Assembly: GCF_032854445.1 (NCBI RefSeq)
Contig: NC_088295.1
Coordinates: 11,271,385-11,335,384 of the forward strand
Source of the DNA: Liolophura sinensis
Lineage: Eukaryota; Mollusca; Polyplacophora; Chitonida; Chitonidae
Length of the DNA: 64,000 bases
Direction: 5' to 3'
Shown here piece by piece: positions 22,441-36,300 of this stretch (positions within the stretch are counted from its first letter, which is position 1; the number at the start of each line of letters is the position of its first letter). The notes below the pieces were generated by a model. That model searched no databases and had not been told where the DNA came from. It worked only from the letters and a program-made list of their open reading frames with translations. The position numbers and the translations under genes are program-made.

Positions 22441-24398
22441 TCGGAATCAACGTGTGTTCTCTCGCGATACAGTTTCTTCACAAACTGTTGATACTGCAGC
22501 CTGTCTTTTCTTATGGCTTTCTCGTCAGCTATCGGGTAACAGTTTCCATTTAGCCGCACGGTTATGCACTGAAACAGACGAAATGGGCATCAGGTAAATC
22601 TATTAAGCACGCATAAGGCGCTTTGCGCCGTCTTACGCACGTTGAAAACAACTTGGTGTGCAAGTCCGCACGTCGCACACGTGCGGGAAAGCTGGCTTGT
22701 AACTTGTCAGTTGTTTATTAAAACAATTAATAAATCCTATTCACAAAAGTATGCCCCATAACTCAGGAGCCTCTCACTGATGTGGCCGCTATGAATTCAC
22801 GTCGAACTCGTGTTGTTTTGCTCTCTTGTGTCACGTGGCACGTGTCAACAACTTGTGGATAATCTTGTGTTTCCCCGGGTTCTGACCGGTTTCCTCCCGC
22901 CATAATACCGACTTCCATCGCATAAGTGAAATATTCTAGTACCATAGCCACACCGATCTGTAGTGCATACACGGAGATAATACTCTGACACTTGCTCTTC
23001 AAGAGTGGGCTTGGTGCGTGTTCTATGAGTAGAAATAGAAAAATAAGAGTACTAACCTCTTCTCCAATATCTGTAAAAAGGACCTTGAAATTCTGCCAGT
23101 CCAAGGTCAAGCAATTTTTGTGCAAGTTCACTAATGTTTTGCCGAGTGCTTTTGAAAAGGCCGCTAGAGCGTCATTTTCCATACTCTCCCCTACCAAATG
23201 TGAACTGTGCTGGACAGCGTGTCGGAGAGTCACTTGCTCACCCATGTGATTTCTGTCATAACAGGTGACAGAGCGCTCCTCAATGGCGTCTGTTGACAGG
23301 GCTGAAAACAATCAGCATAATGGCATAACTTCCAACAGTTTTGGCGATCCAAAGATATACGTCAAAGTAAACAATGTAATGTTTCTTTGATCCAGAGGAA
23401 CTTTCTTAACGCTTAAGGAATTTACTTTTGGAGTAGTACATTATTGGCAGCACTGTGATTGTCTTATCACTTATATATTTGTTCGGTGTTTTACGCCGTC
23501 CTGAAGAATATTTCACTTATAGGGCGGCGGTCAACATTATAGTGAGTGGAAACCCACGACCATCCGAAGAAAGTCTTATCAAAGATCACACTTGTACCAT
23601 CACATTGTGTAAGGAATCATTGATAAGCTCATCCCTTGGTTTAGTTCATTCCACCTTGGTTTAGTTCATTCCACCGGGCTCTGCCCGGTTTCCACCCACC
23701 ATAATGCTGGCCGCCGTCGTATAAGTGAAATATTCTTGAGTACGGCGTAAAACACCAATCAAATAAATAAATAAATACTTTGTTATTGTATTGACTTTAC
23801 AACACCATCCCTCAGTTCCGGCATTTTACTGTTCATACTTACTGAAAGTATTTTCGATGTATGGTGTAATTTTTTTGAATGCATTCAGCTCTGCAATTTG
23901 TTCCACCGTGTACAAAGTGCCAGTTTCTTTAGTTTTAACGATGTTATCTTCAAGAGAAGAAATGCAGAATAAAACAGTAAGCGTTTATGTTAGCCCAAAA
24001 CTATTGGCGAGAGGGAGAAACTGAAATACAACCTGACAAATACTACGATCATAAGATGCTGTGAAGTCAAAACTGAGCTCTAATATGGTGAAAGTTTAAT
24101 CAGCTACACATCAAAGCAAATTAGAAAAAAATTCACTCAACAGCCTCGTTAATATTTGCCGCTGATAGCAGACTAAACACGCCCTTCAGAAATACATATA
24201 CATTCGTTTCTTAGAAAAGAGTGGTCTGTATCATTTTAAATTGAGATGGTGGAGTTGGATTGGTCTTGAAATCGCCATCCAGCTGTGTAGCAGCTGATAA
24301 CAGTATCACGACCTACCGGACTGAAAACTGTAGAACGGGAAAAGATCATCATAGGCTGACATCGATAGACGAGACGCCACCGTTTTGGCCTTGTCAGT
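22413..24398 (-). CDS. Receptor exons: cytoplasmic tail and stop
   Basis: Exons 24317-24398, 23843-23947, 23057-23301 and 22413-22568 (stop TAA at 22413-22415) encode about 195 residues after TM7. They are joined to the 7TM exons by acceptors and donors that all fit in phase (0-1, 1-1, 1-0, 0-stop). The tail includes [73 protein letters not shown] and [19 protein letters not shown] recognise no domain in it. If the donor at 24311-24316 is not used, reading continues G-R-S and stops at 24306-24308, giving a short tail. A separate small gene is possible but would need its own missing 5' exon. Confidence 0.65.
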
Positions 24399-27300
24399 CT
24401 GAAAGCAAAGAATGTGGTCTATGAATAATATGTTTTTTTATTAACTACTTAGTTCTTATTTGATAAAATTTGAGGAGTAGGCCAGAGAAAGTAAGGTTTA
24501 CCAGTTGTTGTGTTATGGACAAGTATCGGCCTACACGAATGAATGACTTTTTGGGACAAAAAATGGGCCATGAAAGAAACCTCTCGGGCAGATGTTTAGC
24601 AGAGTATCTGAGGCCTTTCCTTATATTTACTAACCATACACAAGGCGCATTTTTCACGAATGGTGTTTTCAAGACAGTGAGAACACTAATATTAAGAACA
24701 TTCCTTAAATAGGGCTGCTAGCAAATGTCAGTGGACTTACACAGTCCGTCCTCCGGATGGTTGATATGGTATATAGGATCGGGTCAACAGCCGAATTCAC
24801 GGGAAGGACAAAGACCACTGTCCAGGCATAGACATCTGCATCCAGGGCCACTCCAGATAAGACCAAACAACCTGCAAACAGGTAACACAGAAACTCGGTA
24901 AGTAAATGATCTTCGTTTTCTGATGTGTACTGTATACTGACGTAGACATCTGCGCCCAATGTCACAACCTGTACACGATGAACACAGAAACCCAGTAAGT
25001 AAATGATCATCGCGTTCTTAGGTGTACGGTAAAAAGACAAATTTCTGCGGCCATTTCCACAATCTGCACACAGTGAACACAAAAACTGAAATGAATTACT
25101 GACAATCAGGCCTCGCGCACTATAGGCACATTTTTTTCATGTAATATCAAATATCATCCACACAGATAACACAAAACTTAAGTGAATACCTTACGTGTGC
25201 GGTATACACACATTTCATCCGGATAAAAGAAGCGACAGTCGAGAACTGAAATGTGTAAATTCCACTGTAATAAAGTGGAGATTTTTATGCAATACTATTG
25301 TTTATTCCTGTCTTTTCGATGAAGTTGTGTGACCAAATCGGTGACGTATTACTCGTGCTATGCAAGAGAACAATTATCAATTCAGCACGGACCCGAGTTG
25401 CCATTGCGCGGGGAAAATACCGTACCACATTCCTGATCTGTGTCAAGCATCTGACCACAATGTACTTTTTCCTGTGAAATATCTCCGCTGTTTCATCGGT
25501 TTGCTTCCAGTAGATGAATATGTAGGTTAGTCATTAATTGTAAAAATATGCATTCACAATATGATCTGGATGTCTAATGGCACACCACATTCAATAAAAC
25601 GCCTCCTGTAACGTCTACGGTAAATATTTTACATGACAATTTATGGCTGACCAGGCTGATCATTAATAAACCCTCAGACATCTGTCATTTAGTTCTTGTT
25701 GAAGCGGGAAGCCCATAAAACATGTTTAACGGCTACTTGTACCTTTCAGTTATTTCTCACCTATAATGAACGTTGGAAACCAACAGAGCACATTAGTAAA
25801 GACGAGAAGCGCCATCTTGCGAGCAGCCACTGTCTCGGTCCTCGACTGTCCCTTGGATCGCACCCTTTGTATTGAGGTCTGTTTGATAGCTAAGTAAATG
25901 TACCAGTAGCCAATGGAGATAAATGTGAAAATTGCTGTGTTGAGGCCCTGGTAAAAAGACAAGAAAAGTAAAGAATAGTCTTATTAAGTGACATGTAGAT
26001 ACAACTCAAGTAATAAGCAAGTTACAGCACAACATTTACGGTTCACTTAAATGACAGTCCTAAGTTGTTTGAGTGAGTATCAGCCAGTTGCTTAAAGTAA
26101 TTGTTAAACGTACGCTGAAGCGCCTGTCTGAAAACATGGATTGATCGTCAGGCTAAAAACGAAAAAGCAAAGAATTAACAGACCAGTTTATTCTGTATCT
26201 GACTATGTTTAACCCTTCATTATTCGCAGGTAGATAGACAAAGGTATAAAGGGGCAAAAGATGGTAAACTCTACTACAAGGAAAAATATACATACAAACA
26301 TACTTTACATAGATTTTGAGCCCTTTAACTATTTTTTTGTCTTTTGTTTTCATTTTTTGTTGTTGTTTTCAGACAATCTTTCTCAGCTGTTTTAATCCCA
26401 ATGCATAAAGTATATTAAAGAAAAGGGCATCAAATTCCACGATATAATGGTATGAACGGTAATTATACTCTTCTAACATTTCACGCCAGAAAAGCCAATT
26501 TATCAATTTCGAACATCTGAATCCGCATCTGAGAGGTGGATTCAAACGTTAGGACACCGAAAGCAACGGGCGAACTATTTTATGGGTTAAGTAATCCAAA
26601 ATATAAACGTAATTAGGAATTCTGAACAAGTTTGCCTTGAAAATAGCAAGAGTCTAGCAGTGCCTTGATCTGTCACCAGTGTATACTGGTCGTAAATTAT
26701 ACAGCAAATATACAGCTCCCAGTCAATTGCAATTTAAGATGTGCCAGAAAGATATGTAGTAATGTCCTACCATAAAGATGGCGATAGAGTATTCCCAGCC
26801 GGGATATGTGGAGGCAGTCAGATGAAGGGGGATACACACACCTGTCCGGGAATAGAACATCCCCTGAAAGTAATCCATCGGCAGGATAGGAACTCCTGCA
26901 AGCAGTATCGCAATACCCCAAATCAATACCAGCACACCCCTGGCTCTCGCCCTGTTCAGTTTATAGTGTCCGAAAGGGAACAGAATGTTGGTGAAGCGAT
27001 CGAAAGTAAGAGTGGCGAGGGTCAGCATGGAAACCTCTATCGCTACTGTCGCCAAGAATCCCGCGAAGTGGCACGCCTGACTCGAAGTCCAGTTCTCAGC
27101 GTGCATGAAATAATCGCCTTTATAGCGAGTGTCCACGACGGCGATAAAAAGGAGATAGACGCCCATGAGAAAGTCCGACACGGCCAGATTTGTAAGGATT
27201 ATCCCGTTGACTTTACTCCTCTCCGGATGCTTTAGCCTGTAGACGATGACGAAGACATTTCCCACCAGAGCAATGGCACCGACCATCCATAACGAGATCC

Positions 27301-30300
27301 TGAGCGGAGCGATCCTCATGAGATCCTCGCAGGAAGAGAGTTGATCCCTTGCTGGGGCGCATTTCTCTTTGGGCACCCATGTGGCCAAGCAACAGAACGC
27401 GTACGTGTCGGACTGCAGCTCATTCAGAGACGCCAAAGGCAAGAAGACGTCCCGGGGGTAAGAGGATATGGCGTTGTCTTGTAACGCCAGCGTCTGAAGA
27501 CGCTCCAGGTGATCAAATCCACCATGTTCAATACTGACTATTTTACTCGAGTTTAAATACAACTCAGTCAAATTCCCCAACCCTTCGAACATGTTGGATT
27601 TAATAACGTACAACTGTGCTCCACTTAAGGTTAATACCGGCAGTTTGGACAGTCCAAAAAACGACCTGGGTTCTATGTTCATCAGACCAGAATTGCCCAA
27701 CAAGTTTAAATATTTTAGGTTTGACAATCCAATGAATGTTCTCTGTGCAATTTGAACCAGTTGATTGTGGCCTAGATCCAGATAATACAGGTTTGCCATA
27801 GGCTCAAACGCACTTGGTAATATTCGTGAGATATTACAATGGGCAAGAATAAGGCGTCCCAACTCTCTCAGAGAAGTGTTGAAATTCACTTGATACAAAT
27901 TGTTGTACCTTAGGTCCAGGTACCTGGTATTTTCCGATATATTCGGGACATGCGAATAACCCGCGTGTAGGCACTCCACTGAATGACCTTCACAGAAACA
28001 AGATGGCGGACAGGTCACGTTACACACGCGTTCATCATCTCCAAGGCGACAGTCCCGTTTCCCGTCGCAGACCTGCGCATTGGTGATGCAGTTTGAAGAT
28101 TGGCGACATCTGTACATGCCGTGACAAGAAAAGTTAGCTGGATAGAAGAATAGAGGTGATAACTGTTAACGTATAAATGTTGAAAAGGATAAGTGTTTGG
28201 GGAATATGTAGATACAAACCAACACACTGCAACAGAACGACACTGGTTTGGAATATGGTTTTATAGGCTATTATCTTATATCTTATTAGAATGCATTTAT
28301 TATAAATGTTTACATTTTTGTTCTGAAAGATAAATAATGGCCGAGTCATTTCCAGCACATATTTACTGCTCTTTGCTATTAGTCGTACAATCACCGTATT
28401 TATGCCACGACTAGCTCATATAACGATGCTGCTGTCCAAAGCTCTGCAATAACTTAGCTATGAAAACGCTTTTTGGTCGATGCACTTCTAAGGCCATTGT
28501 GGTAACTTTATATATATTTTTTTACCGCAGAAGCATTCATCCTCTCCAAAAGGACAGTCTTTCCGCCCATCACACAGCATTTTGTGGGGAATACAGAATG
28601 CTTGAGGGCACTTGTACCAATCAGCTGGACATTCGTGCTGTTCTGTGTAAAAAGAACACAACCCATAATTGAACAGGAACAAACTTGGATTTAAAGCGTC
28701 AATATCGGTGGTAAATAAACACACAATAGATTTAAATAAGCACATCGTAGCGTGTAACAGCCAACATCTGACAAGTGGTCACATTCTGCTCAAAAGTCTG
28801 GGCATGTTCGAGACGAGAAAAATCTAGCTCGACTCACCACAGTCGTCCAGGTGGGACAAATCGCGACAACCCATCACAAATCCGTATTGGTTGTACTGGT
28901 GTAAACATCGCATCTTGTTGCTGATCATTTTCTTACTGCGACAGACAAAGGCAGCACTAGCTTTCTCAAAGTCCACATCTGCAAACAAGTTTTCCAAAAC
29001 TATTGATATACACTATTAATTGATCGAAAACACTTGAGCGCTGTTAGGATTAATAAATTCCAAATCACTGTAAATACACTTAAACATGGAAATGGCAACA
29101 CCGATATATGAAAATATGTTCGCCATTTACGGTAGTCGATATTTTTCATGTTATGTCCTTACGCTCTCAATATAAATTATAGATAGATTCCAGTGTGGCC
29201 AGAGCAGCTTTATGAGACTGATCACATGCTATTTTCACCACTGTAGGGCATTTTATATGATATTCTTATACCTTTAGTTAAGGTGATATTGCCTTTATAT
29301 ATTGACAGTGATACGTCACCCCAAAAAATAATCTATGAGGGATGCTGGAACGTATTATCTTATTATAACATAATACTATGTCATATTCAACATCATATCT
29401 TGTTAGACGAATACACTCTTTATGTTGAATTTTAATATAGAGTATGTGTGCTACCACAAGCCCCTTACCTAGAAGTATGCAAGTTCCTTATAGCTAGTCT
29501 TCACGGCACATTACGCTTTTCTTCGATCTCTAATCCATTATGTGACATATCTGCGCAGCCATGTATTTTTTCTCTCTATTGCACAATAAACTTTTGAGAA
29601 ACGGCAGATACATGGTGGGAAAAAATGGTCCAAACACCATTGTTTTGAAATAAATTTTTAATACTTACGACAACGGAGAGTTTTTTAAAAGAACAACAAT
29701 GTCTTTGATAGTAACTGCTTTAGAGTTTCTTGAAAACATTGAAACAGTCTATGGGTTCTTAACTACATGGCAACAATGAAAAGCGAAATCGCATTTTTTA
29801 GAGTTTCGGTTTCAAGGTGAGGTCAGATCTTGTAGCAGCAGATTAAAAAAATGGCTTCGACCTTGAAAGTTTCTGAGAACGTTAGATTTCCAATGATTCA
29901 ATTCACGATTTCCACCCAAGAGGTTGACATATTTCTCCACCAGGTGGCGGGATCTTCTACAGATGACATGTGTACTGTGCCGTGGAGACTAGCTATAGGG
30001 AAGTTGCATACTTCTAAGTAATGGACTTCTGATGCTACATAGCAGAATAATAACAAAATACACTTTCAAAAACAGAATTTTCTGAAAAGCGACCGAGTAA
30101 TACTGATTCCACGCGTACTACTGAACTCATTCCGAGTATTCTGACTGTGACACTTGCTAAAAGTGACAAGAAATGACAAAAATGATCTACCTTCATAACA
30201 ACGAAGAGGTCCTATGGTGTGATAAGCTTCCTCATAACTGCTTCCTGTGTCTCCAAATTTCACTCTCCTCAGCGGTAACATATCTGTATCGTTAATATAC

Positions 30301-33300
30301 CCGTGGTCTTCCAACCATTTATTTGTGTTTTTGTCACACATACATCTTCTGTAAAAGTTAAAAGCAAGTCCCAATTTCAGCTATGCCTCTTCCAGGTTAT
30401 TTATGCTGGAAACTTCGGAGTAAATGAAGTGGTACATGTGTATCAATCACATTTCTAATGCTTATAATAATTTAAGTTTTGCCATTCCAAATCGGGATGT
30501 AAGAAGATGTATACAGTTATCATTTAGATGGGTTACAAATATTTGTTTATTCATTTGATTGTTACTGACGAACTGGCGATTGACGTACATGTATACATAC
30601 CGGCATATGGGCGGAAGTGGTCTTCAGCGAATGTTAATAAGGCAGACAGTCAGAGAAATTGATTAATTTATTCACAAGCTCGTCAAATTTCGTTTAAAAG
30701 AACAATTGCAATAGGCGGTTATTCCGTCTTACCTGGTAACGTTTTGACAATTTCCGGTCAGTAGACAGTCACAACGACCATGACGTCCGTGAAAGCTTAT
30801 TTCTGTTCCATTATATGTCACCACAGCGGCGGCGTCTTTTCCAAGCATGCTCGCCTTGCATTCGTATCGCATGAACATTTGGCACTTGTGAGACATTGTG
30901 ACCACTGCTCGGATGTCATCTACAGTGGTCTGTAGATAGTTAAAGTCCCGGGTGTAGTTCCACTCGATATTCTTCACGTGTGACCTGTTTTCTACGTCAT
31001 GGTGAAAAACATTCACAGCCCGGCCCACATCATCTTCAAATATGCACTCGACTTTGCTGGACACTTTAAAAGGAATATATGGATCAAATTTTCGGTCATA
31101 AAACAAATAACTTTATTGTTGTCTGAAAGAAAAACATATAAACAAACCTGTTCATTACCCATTTTGGACTTTTCCAAATTTTTTGGGCATTAACCGTTTT
31201 TTGGGGGAGTTTGGACTTTTCTAAAATGGTTCCAAAAGCCGAGTCGGTTCCAAAATCTTGGAACAAAATGGAGGCTGAGTACTGAGTGCAGGTTGACAAA
31301 TTGGTATCTTGATCGATGTTTACTTTGGCGAATCAGGACTACCGGTACAATTATCGCTAATGAAGTTCACATTGTCATAGTCTGCGGTGACCAACAGGCG
31401 TGTTTCGTCTGGACCAGAGTTATCCCAGGAGTGAATGAACCTCAGAGCAGAGTTACCAAGGCTGGGTAACAAAAATGATTTGTCTGTTTAACTATGTGGA
31501 AAATTGGTGGATGCGGAAGGCAAATTCCGAATCGATGTATCAAAAGCTACCTTTGATGATTAAATTCATGTACTGATTATGGGAGAAAATAATTTTTTTC
31601 AGATTGCCACGGTAACCTGTGTTGTACGTTTTATGTTACCATGGTAAAAGTATGATTAATTTAAGTGATTCATGTAAATAAAATTATGAACGGCTGTTAT
31701 CAGCAGTTCACTGACCTCCTCGTGCACGAGGCATGACGTCATAGAGTCCGTCCTGCGTGTAGCCGGATTCCCGCCAATCGCCGCACGTTCTCTTGGCGCC
31801 CTCTTCTATACACTTATCACCCTCGTCCTCATGGTCCAGTCCACTGCAGTCCACCTGTCCATCACACTCGGCACTCTTCGGGATACATCGGCCGTCGTAA
31901 CATTTAAAGCTGATGTCTGGTCTACAGAAGGCTGAGGGGAAAGTTTCCAGAAATGTTAAACGACTTTTTCAGTCTTGAAAATTGCTATAACTTTTCACAT
32001 GTTACATGATTCGTTTTTGAACTAGATAAAGCGATTTTATCACGTTACATAATTTTTTGTGGACAGATGTAGATAAAAATCAATTTTATTTATCACACAT
32101 TTATCTCTGAATAATACGACCCCTTTATTTGCAATATAATTCTCTTGGGGAACAATAAAATAACACTATCAAGTGAACCATAGAGACTTTGAAGGAACTG
32201 GACGAAATGTTGATATAATGGTGTTGATATATTTGGATCATTCGCATTGATTTACCAAAATATTGTTCATTCATTGAACCTAGAACAAGAAGAACATTCA
32301 AACCACTGACACACTGGTAAATAAATGTTTCATACACGCAATATAGTCCACTAGACAGGTAGAAAGCTAACAGCATCCCGTTAACAGGAAGCTAGCGTTT
32401 GTGTACATAGAGCTACACGGAGCGTTAACCCGCTGATTAGACACGTATTACCTGAGCAAGAAGCATTTCCCAGGTGGTTCACATCCACTTACTTCTCAAC
32501 AGAGAGCTCCGGTTACACGAGACAAAACAGGTAAATATACACATGTTAATAGGTTCTCTGCATTGTCTTGCTTAATGATCCTCATCAAAAATGACACAAA
32601 GTCGCTTTTATGCAAGCTACCCATCGAATCTATCTTGTCATCTCTTGTCGGTTATTAATGAGGGGCAATCCATACAAAGTTTACTCAATATACGATGAAT
32701 ATTTCCGACAAGTCCCAGAAGACAGTTCATCGCTAAAGATGCATAGATTGATGGCACTTTTCGTGAAAGTCAAAAAGTGCTTTGTTTTACGTACTACAGT
32801 CTCTTTCATCGGAGCCGTCCTGGCAATTTGTCTGGATATCACAGACCTGGTCGCCGGGAACGCACTGGCCATTGTCACACCGGAATTCGTCTGGATCACA
32901 GCGTCGCCTGGCTGGAACAGTCAGTGCTTGCTTATAATTTACGACAAATCAAACACACTTAGAGTACATGGTAATAAGGCCTGCGTTACTGACTTGGCCA
33001 GCTATGCCGGAATTCAATAGAAAGCCTGTACATTCAAAATGTATTCTCCAAGATTGGAGTGACAGTAGTAGGTGTTTGGTAATTACCCAATGGGTATCGA
33101 TCATGGTTACTTTGGAATACAACAGTCTATGTTTTGAGTTCACGCATGAAGCGAACAGAATGATGTTGTTGATATAACGTCAAAGATAAGGTACTTACCA
33201 CAGGTAGCCTCGTCCGATCTGTCTGCACAATCCGCTTTGAAGTCACAGTAGAATGATATTGAGATACAATCGCCATTGTCGCAAGTGAAGCTTAGGGGGC

Positions 33301-36300
33301 CGCATTCAGTTCCTGAATGAACACAAAATACGCCAAGAGTAGGAATAAGTTCACGCTACACTTCACAACTACTAGATTCTAAATTCATGGCGTTCATTAA
33401 AATAAGCAATCGAGGCATAGCATCAAACGCTTTTGTTTTAATTCTTTCTATCATTGTCCACTTCTTGAAACTTTTGGAGTGGATATGTTTATACCTTCAA
33501 CGTTCAAGCTGTTTTAATAAAAAAGCAATTGCACTATTTATCACGCTTTGTATATATAACATCTCACCACACTTTAGTTCATCTGAGCCATCAGAGCAAT
33601 CCGGCATTTTGTCACACTGAAACAGGGCCGAGATGCACTCTCCGTTCTGACAACGGTATTGCCCTGACAGACACACAGAGACGTTACTCCACGTGTATTC
33701 TGGGGCTAAACACACATCCACTCCATCTACGACCCTGTCTGAAAGAGAAGGCAACAGACACAGAAAGGAAAACTAATTAAAAACACTATAGAATAATCAG
33801 AGAAAGTGATAAAGATTGCAAGAATGAGTCTCCACAGAGCAGTAAAAACGCCTTAACATGCATATCGATCTTCTTTGCTTGAGTTCTGCGTAAACAAGAA
33901 TTATTCGTCAAATATATATTTTGTGGAATTTGAATTACTGAACCAAGTAATGACGAACTCTCTCACATGTGCATGAAACACCAGAGTGTCATTCGTAAGT
34001 CGAGTTCGATATGTATGTAATACTGAAGGCAAGTGAAGCTGAACGAACTTCAAGTTAGACCTAAACGGCTATTTGTGCGAGCGCTGACGACAACTTCTTG
34101 ATACCATCCAAGAATAATGCACATGGAAAATCACTTGTGTTAAATGAGAAGAAAACATGAACATGATGCCAAAATTAGATGATTTTGCAAATATGGTCTA
34201 ATATCTTTTAATTGTTTTTCTTTCGGGGAAAAAGGGCACTTGAAAATACTTTTGTATGGTGGGTATTTGTGACCACATCTTGGTATATATCTTTGCATAA
34301 TAATGTTCCAAATAAGGATGTGATGCATGTCTAATACATTCATTTGAATACAAATTTGTTGTTTATACCTAAACACATGCATTTAATCTGAATTATGATA
34401 ATATTCAGGAATATATTAAAAAAATAAAAATGATCGAAATCCATATTGAAGACGTTTGTTAACTGAAACGAGCAACTAATTTTTCGCACTGAACTTTTTG
34501 TTCCTTCCATCTTTAATACACATTAGTCAAATTCAGTTTCTGCTCTGCCAAGATTGTCATATTAGTGGTACAGCCTAGTAAGATATGGTCGTTCACGGGA
34601 CGAGGTCGAACAGAGTACATCCGCCAATTCTTCTCATCCACGCAGAAATAGAATACAGGCTTTAACTTTCAAAGATTAAATGCATGCAAATCCTTCAAAG
34701 ATACCGTAAGAGCGTTTGAAGTCCTAATACTCAAATAAGGTCTCGCGTGTAAGTTAGAAACATGTGATAGCCTTCGAAGGTCCCGCATATACGTTAGAAA
34801 CTCGTGATATCTTCCAATGATCTCGTATGTAAGTTAGAGAGTAAAACGGCATAAAGAGTAAAACCAGAGCATTGACAACAATGTGATAATTGACAAAATG
34901 TCACACCAACCCGATGAAACGTCGCTGGTAATATTCAGTGGTTACTTCTGTGCTAGCAGGCACGAAAATAACACCTTTAATAACTGTATTATAAGCTTGT
35001 CTCTTGATAGGTTTGAGGGGGAGGGGATATTATGCTTGGGTTTTAATACATATAGAAATTGAACCAGTTGACTGTTTCAGTTGGATACAGGTGTAATTTG
35101 CACGATTAATTACTGTTCATTAGTTTAGACAAGAAAAATATGTCGCATTCGCTACTACGTTTTACATATCTGAACGTGCTATCGCCAGTGGCAAGCGCTG
35201 GCATTTCACTACACTGAATTGAAGTTTGTTCTCGCCCAATAACATGCTAATTAGAAATATCGTTTCTCTCGGGCTGGTAGTAGGCAAAACTGTGTAGGAG
35301 AGTAATTGTCAGCAGACAATTGCCATTTTATCATAAAAGCTTAAACCCCAAGGCGTTTTGCAACGTTTTCGACCCCGGTAACTTCAATTTCTTCCTGTCA
35401 GACTGTGAATACAGTGAATGGCCACAGAGAGGCGGATGTGTACGTATAACACCCCACCCACATCCTCACCCCTCGCCTCCCCTGATATTACCTCAAGGTT
35501 AAATATGACCTTCAAATCTTGGAAATCCGACTTAAAGCTCAAAAGCTTGCATCTGAGACTAATGTCTTCTAAGTCTCTATCACTGAAAGGTTTCCCTTAC
35601 CACGCTGAGAGCTAAAGGCTATTGACTACCGGAACGCCAATGTCAAGTTGACCTGTAGGTCATAAAACTGACCCAAGCCGTGTATGAGATAATTAGACAA
35701 CAATTTGTTAAATAAATAAATAAACGCAACAAATCGCAAAAAACAATAAATTAACACAGCGCTATAGAAGTATACAGAAAGTTGTTTACCTGTTATTGGT
35801 TTTTCACAAATGAACTGAGAGACGTCATCGTTGGCACAGGCGATGTCATGCCAGTATGCCGTGGACTGTATATTACCTAGAATGATGACTCCGCAATCCT
35901 CCTGCTCTCCACCATTCGGCTGTGACGCCTTCGTTCTTTCCTCAGACACATACCTGTGGGATATATAACGACGCTGTTATACCGTAGAGAATGTCTCCAA
36001 GAAAGATCAAATGTATCAACTCTTACTTTGTACAATACTTTATTTTGCTTAGACAAAAGATAATATAAAACTAATGAAGAAGGGCTAATGATGAAAAATG
36101 GTATTGCAATGTGACGTATATGTTCGGGTTATTGAGCCTTGTGTGTATCATTATCCTTTACATCAGCAATGGTTGTATTTTAACCTATGCACTCGAACTG
36201 CGACTGCGACTTGGTATTTGTGTTAGACCATAAAATTAACCATGTAAAATATATGTTTTGAATATGATTAAATCTCAGCAGAACATAGATTGTGACTTTC

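Noticed and set aside
21588..22491. Three overlapping + frames of about 200 codons
   Set aside because: They lie in the tandem array seeded by the receptor's last exon. All three frames are open at once because of base composition and period, and no domain is seen.
22763..23311. A single 182-codon - strand gene
   Set aside because: The first 83 codons are the receptor exon 23057-23301. The rest is intron and a SINE read in frame ([15 protein letters not shown]), so the long frame is an accident.
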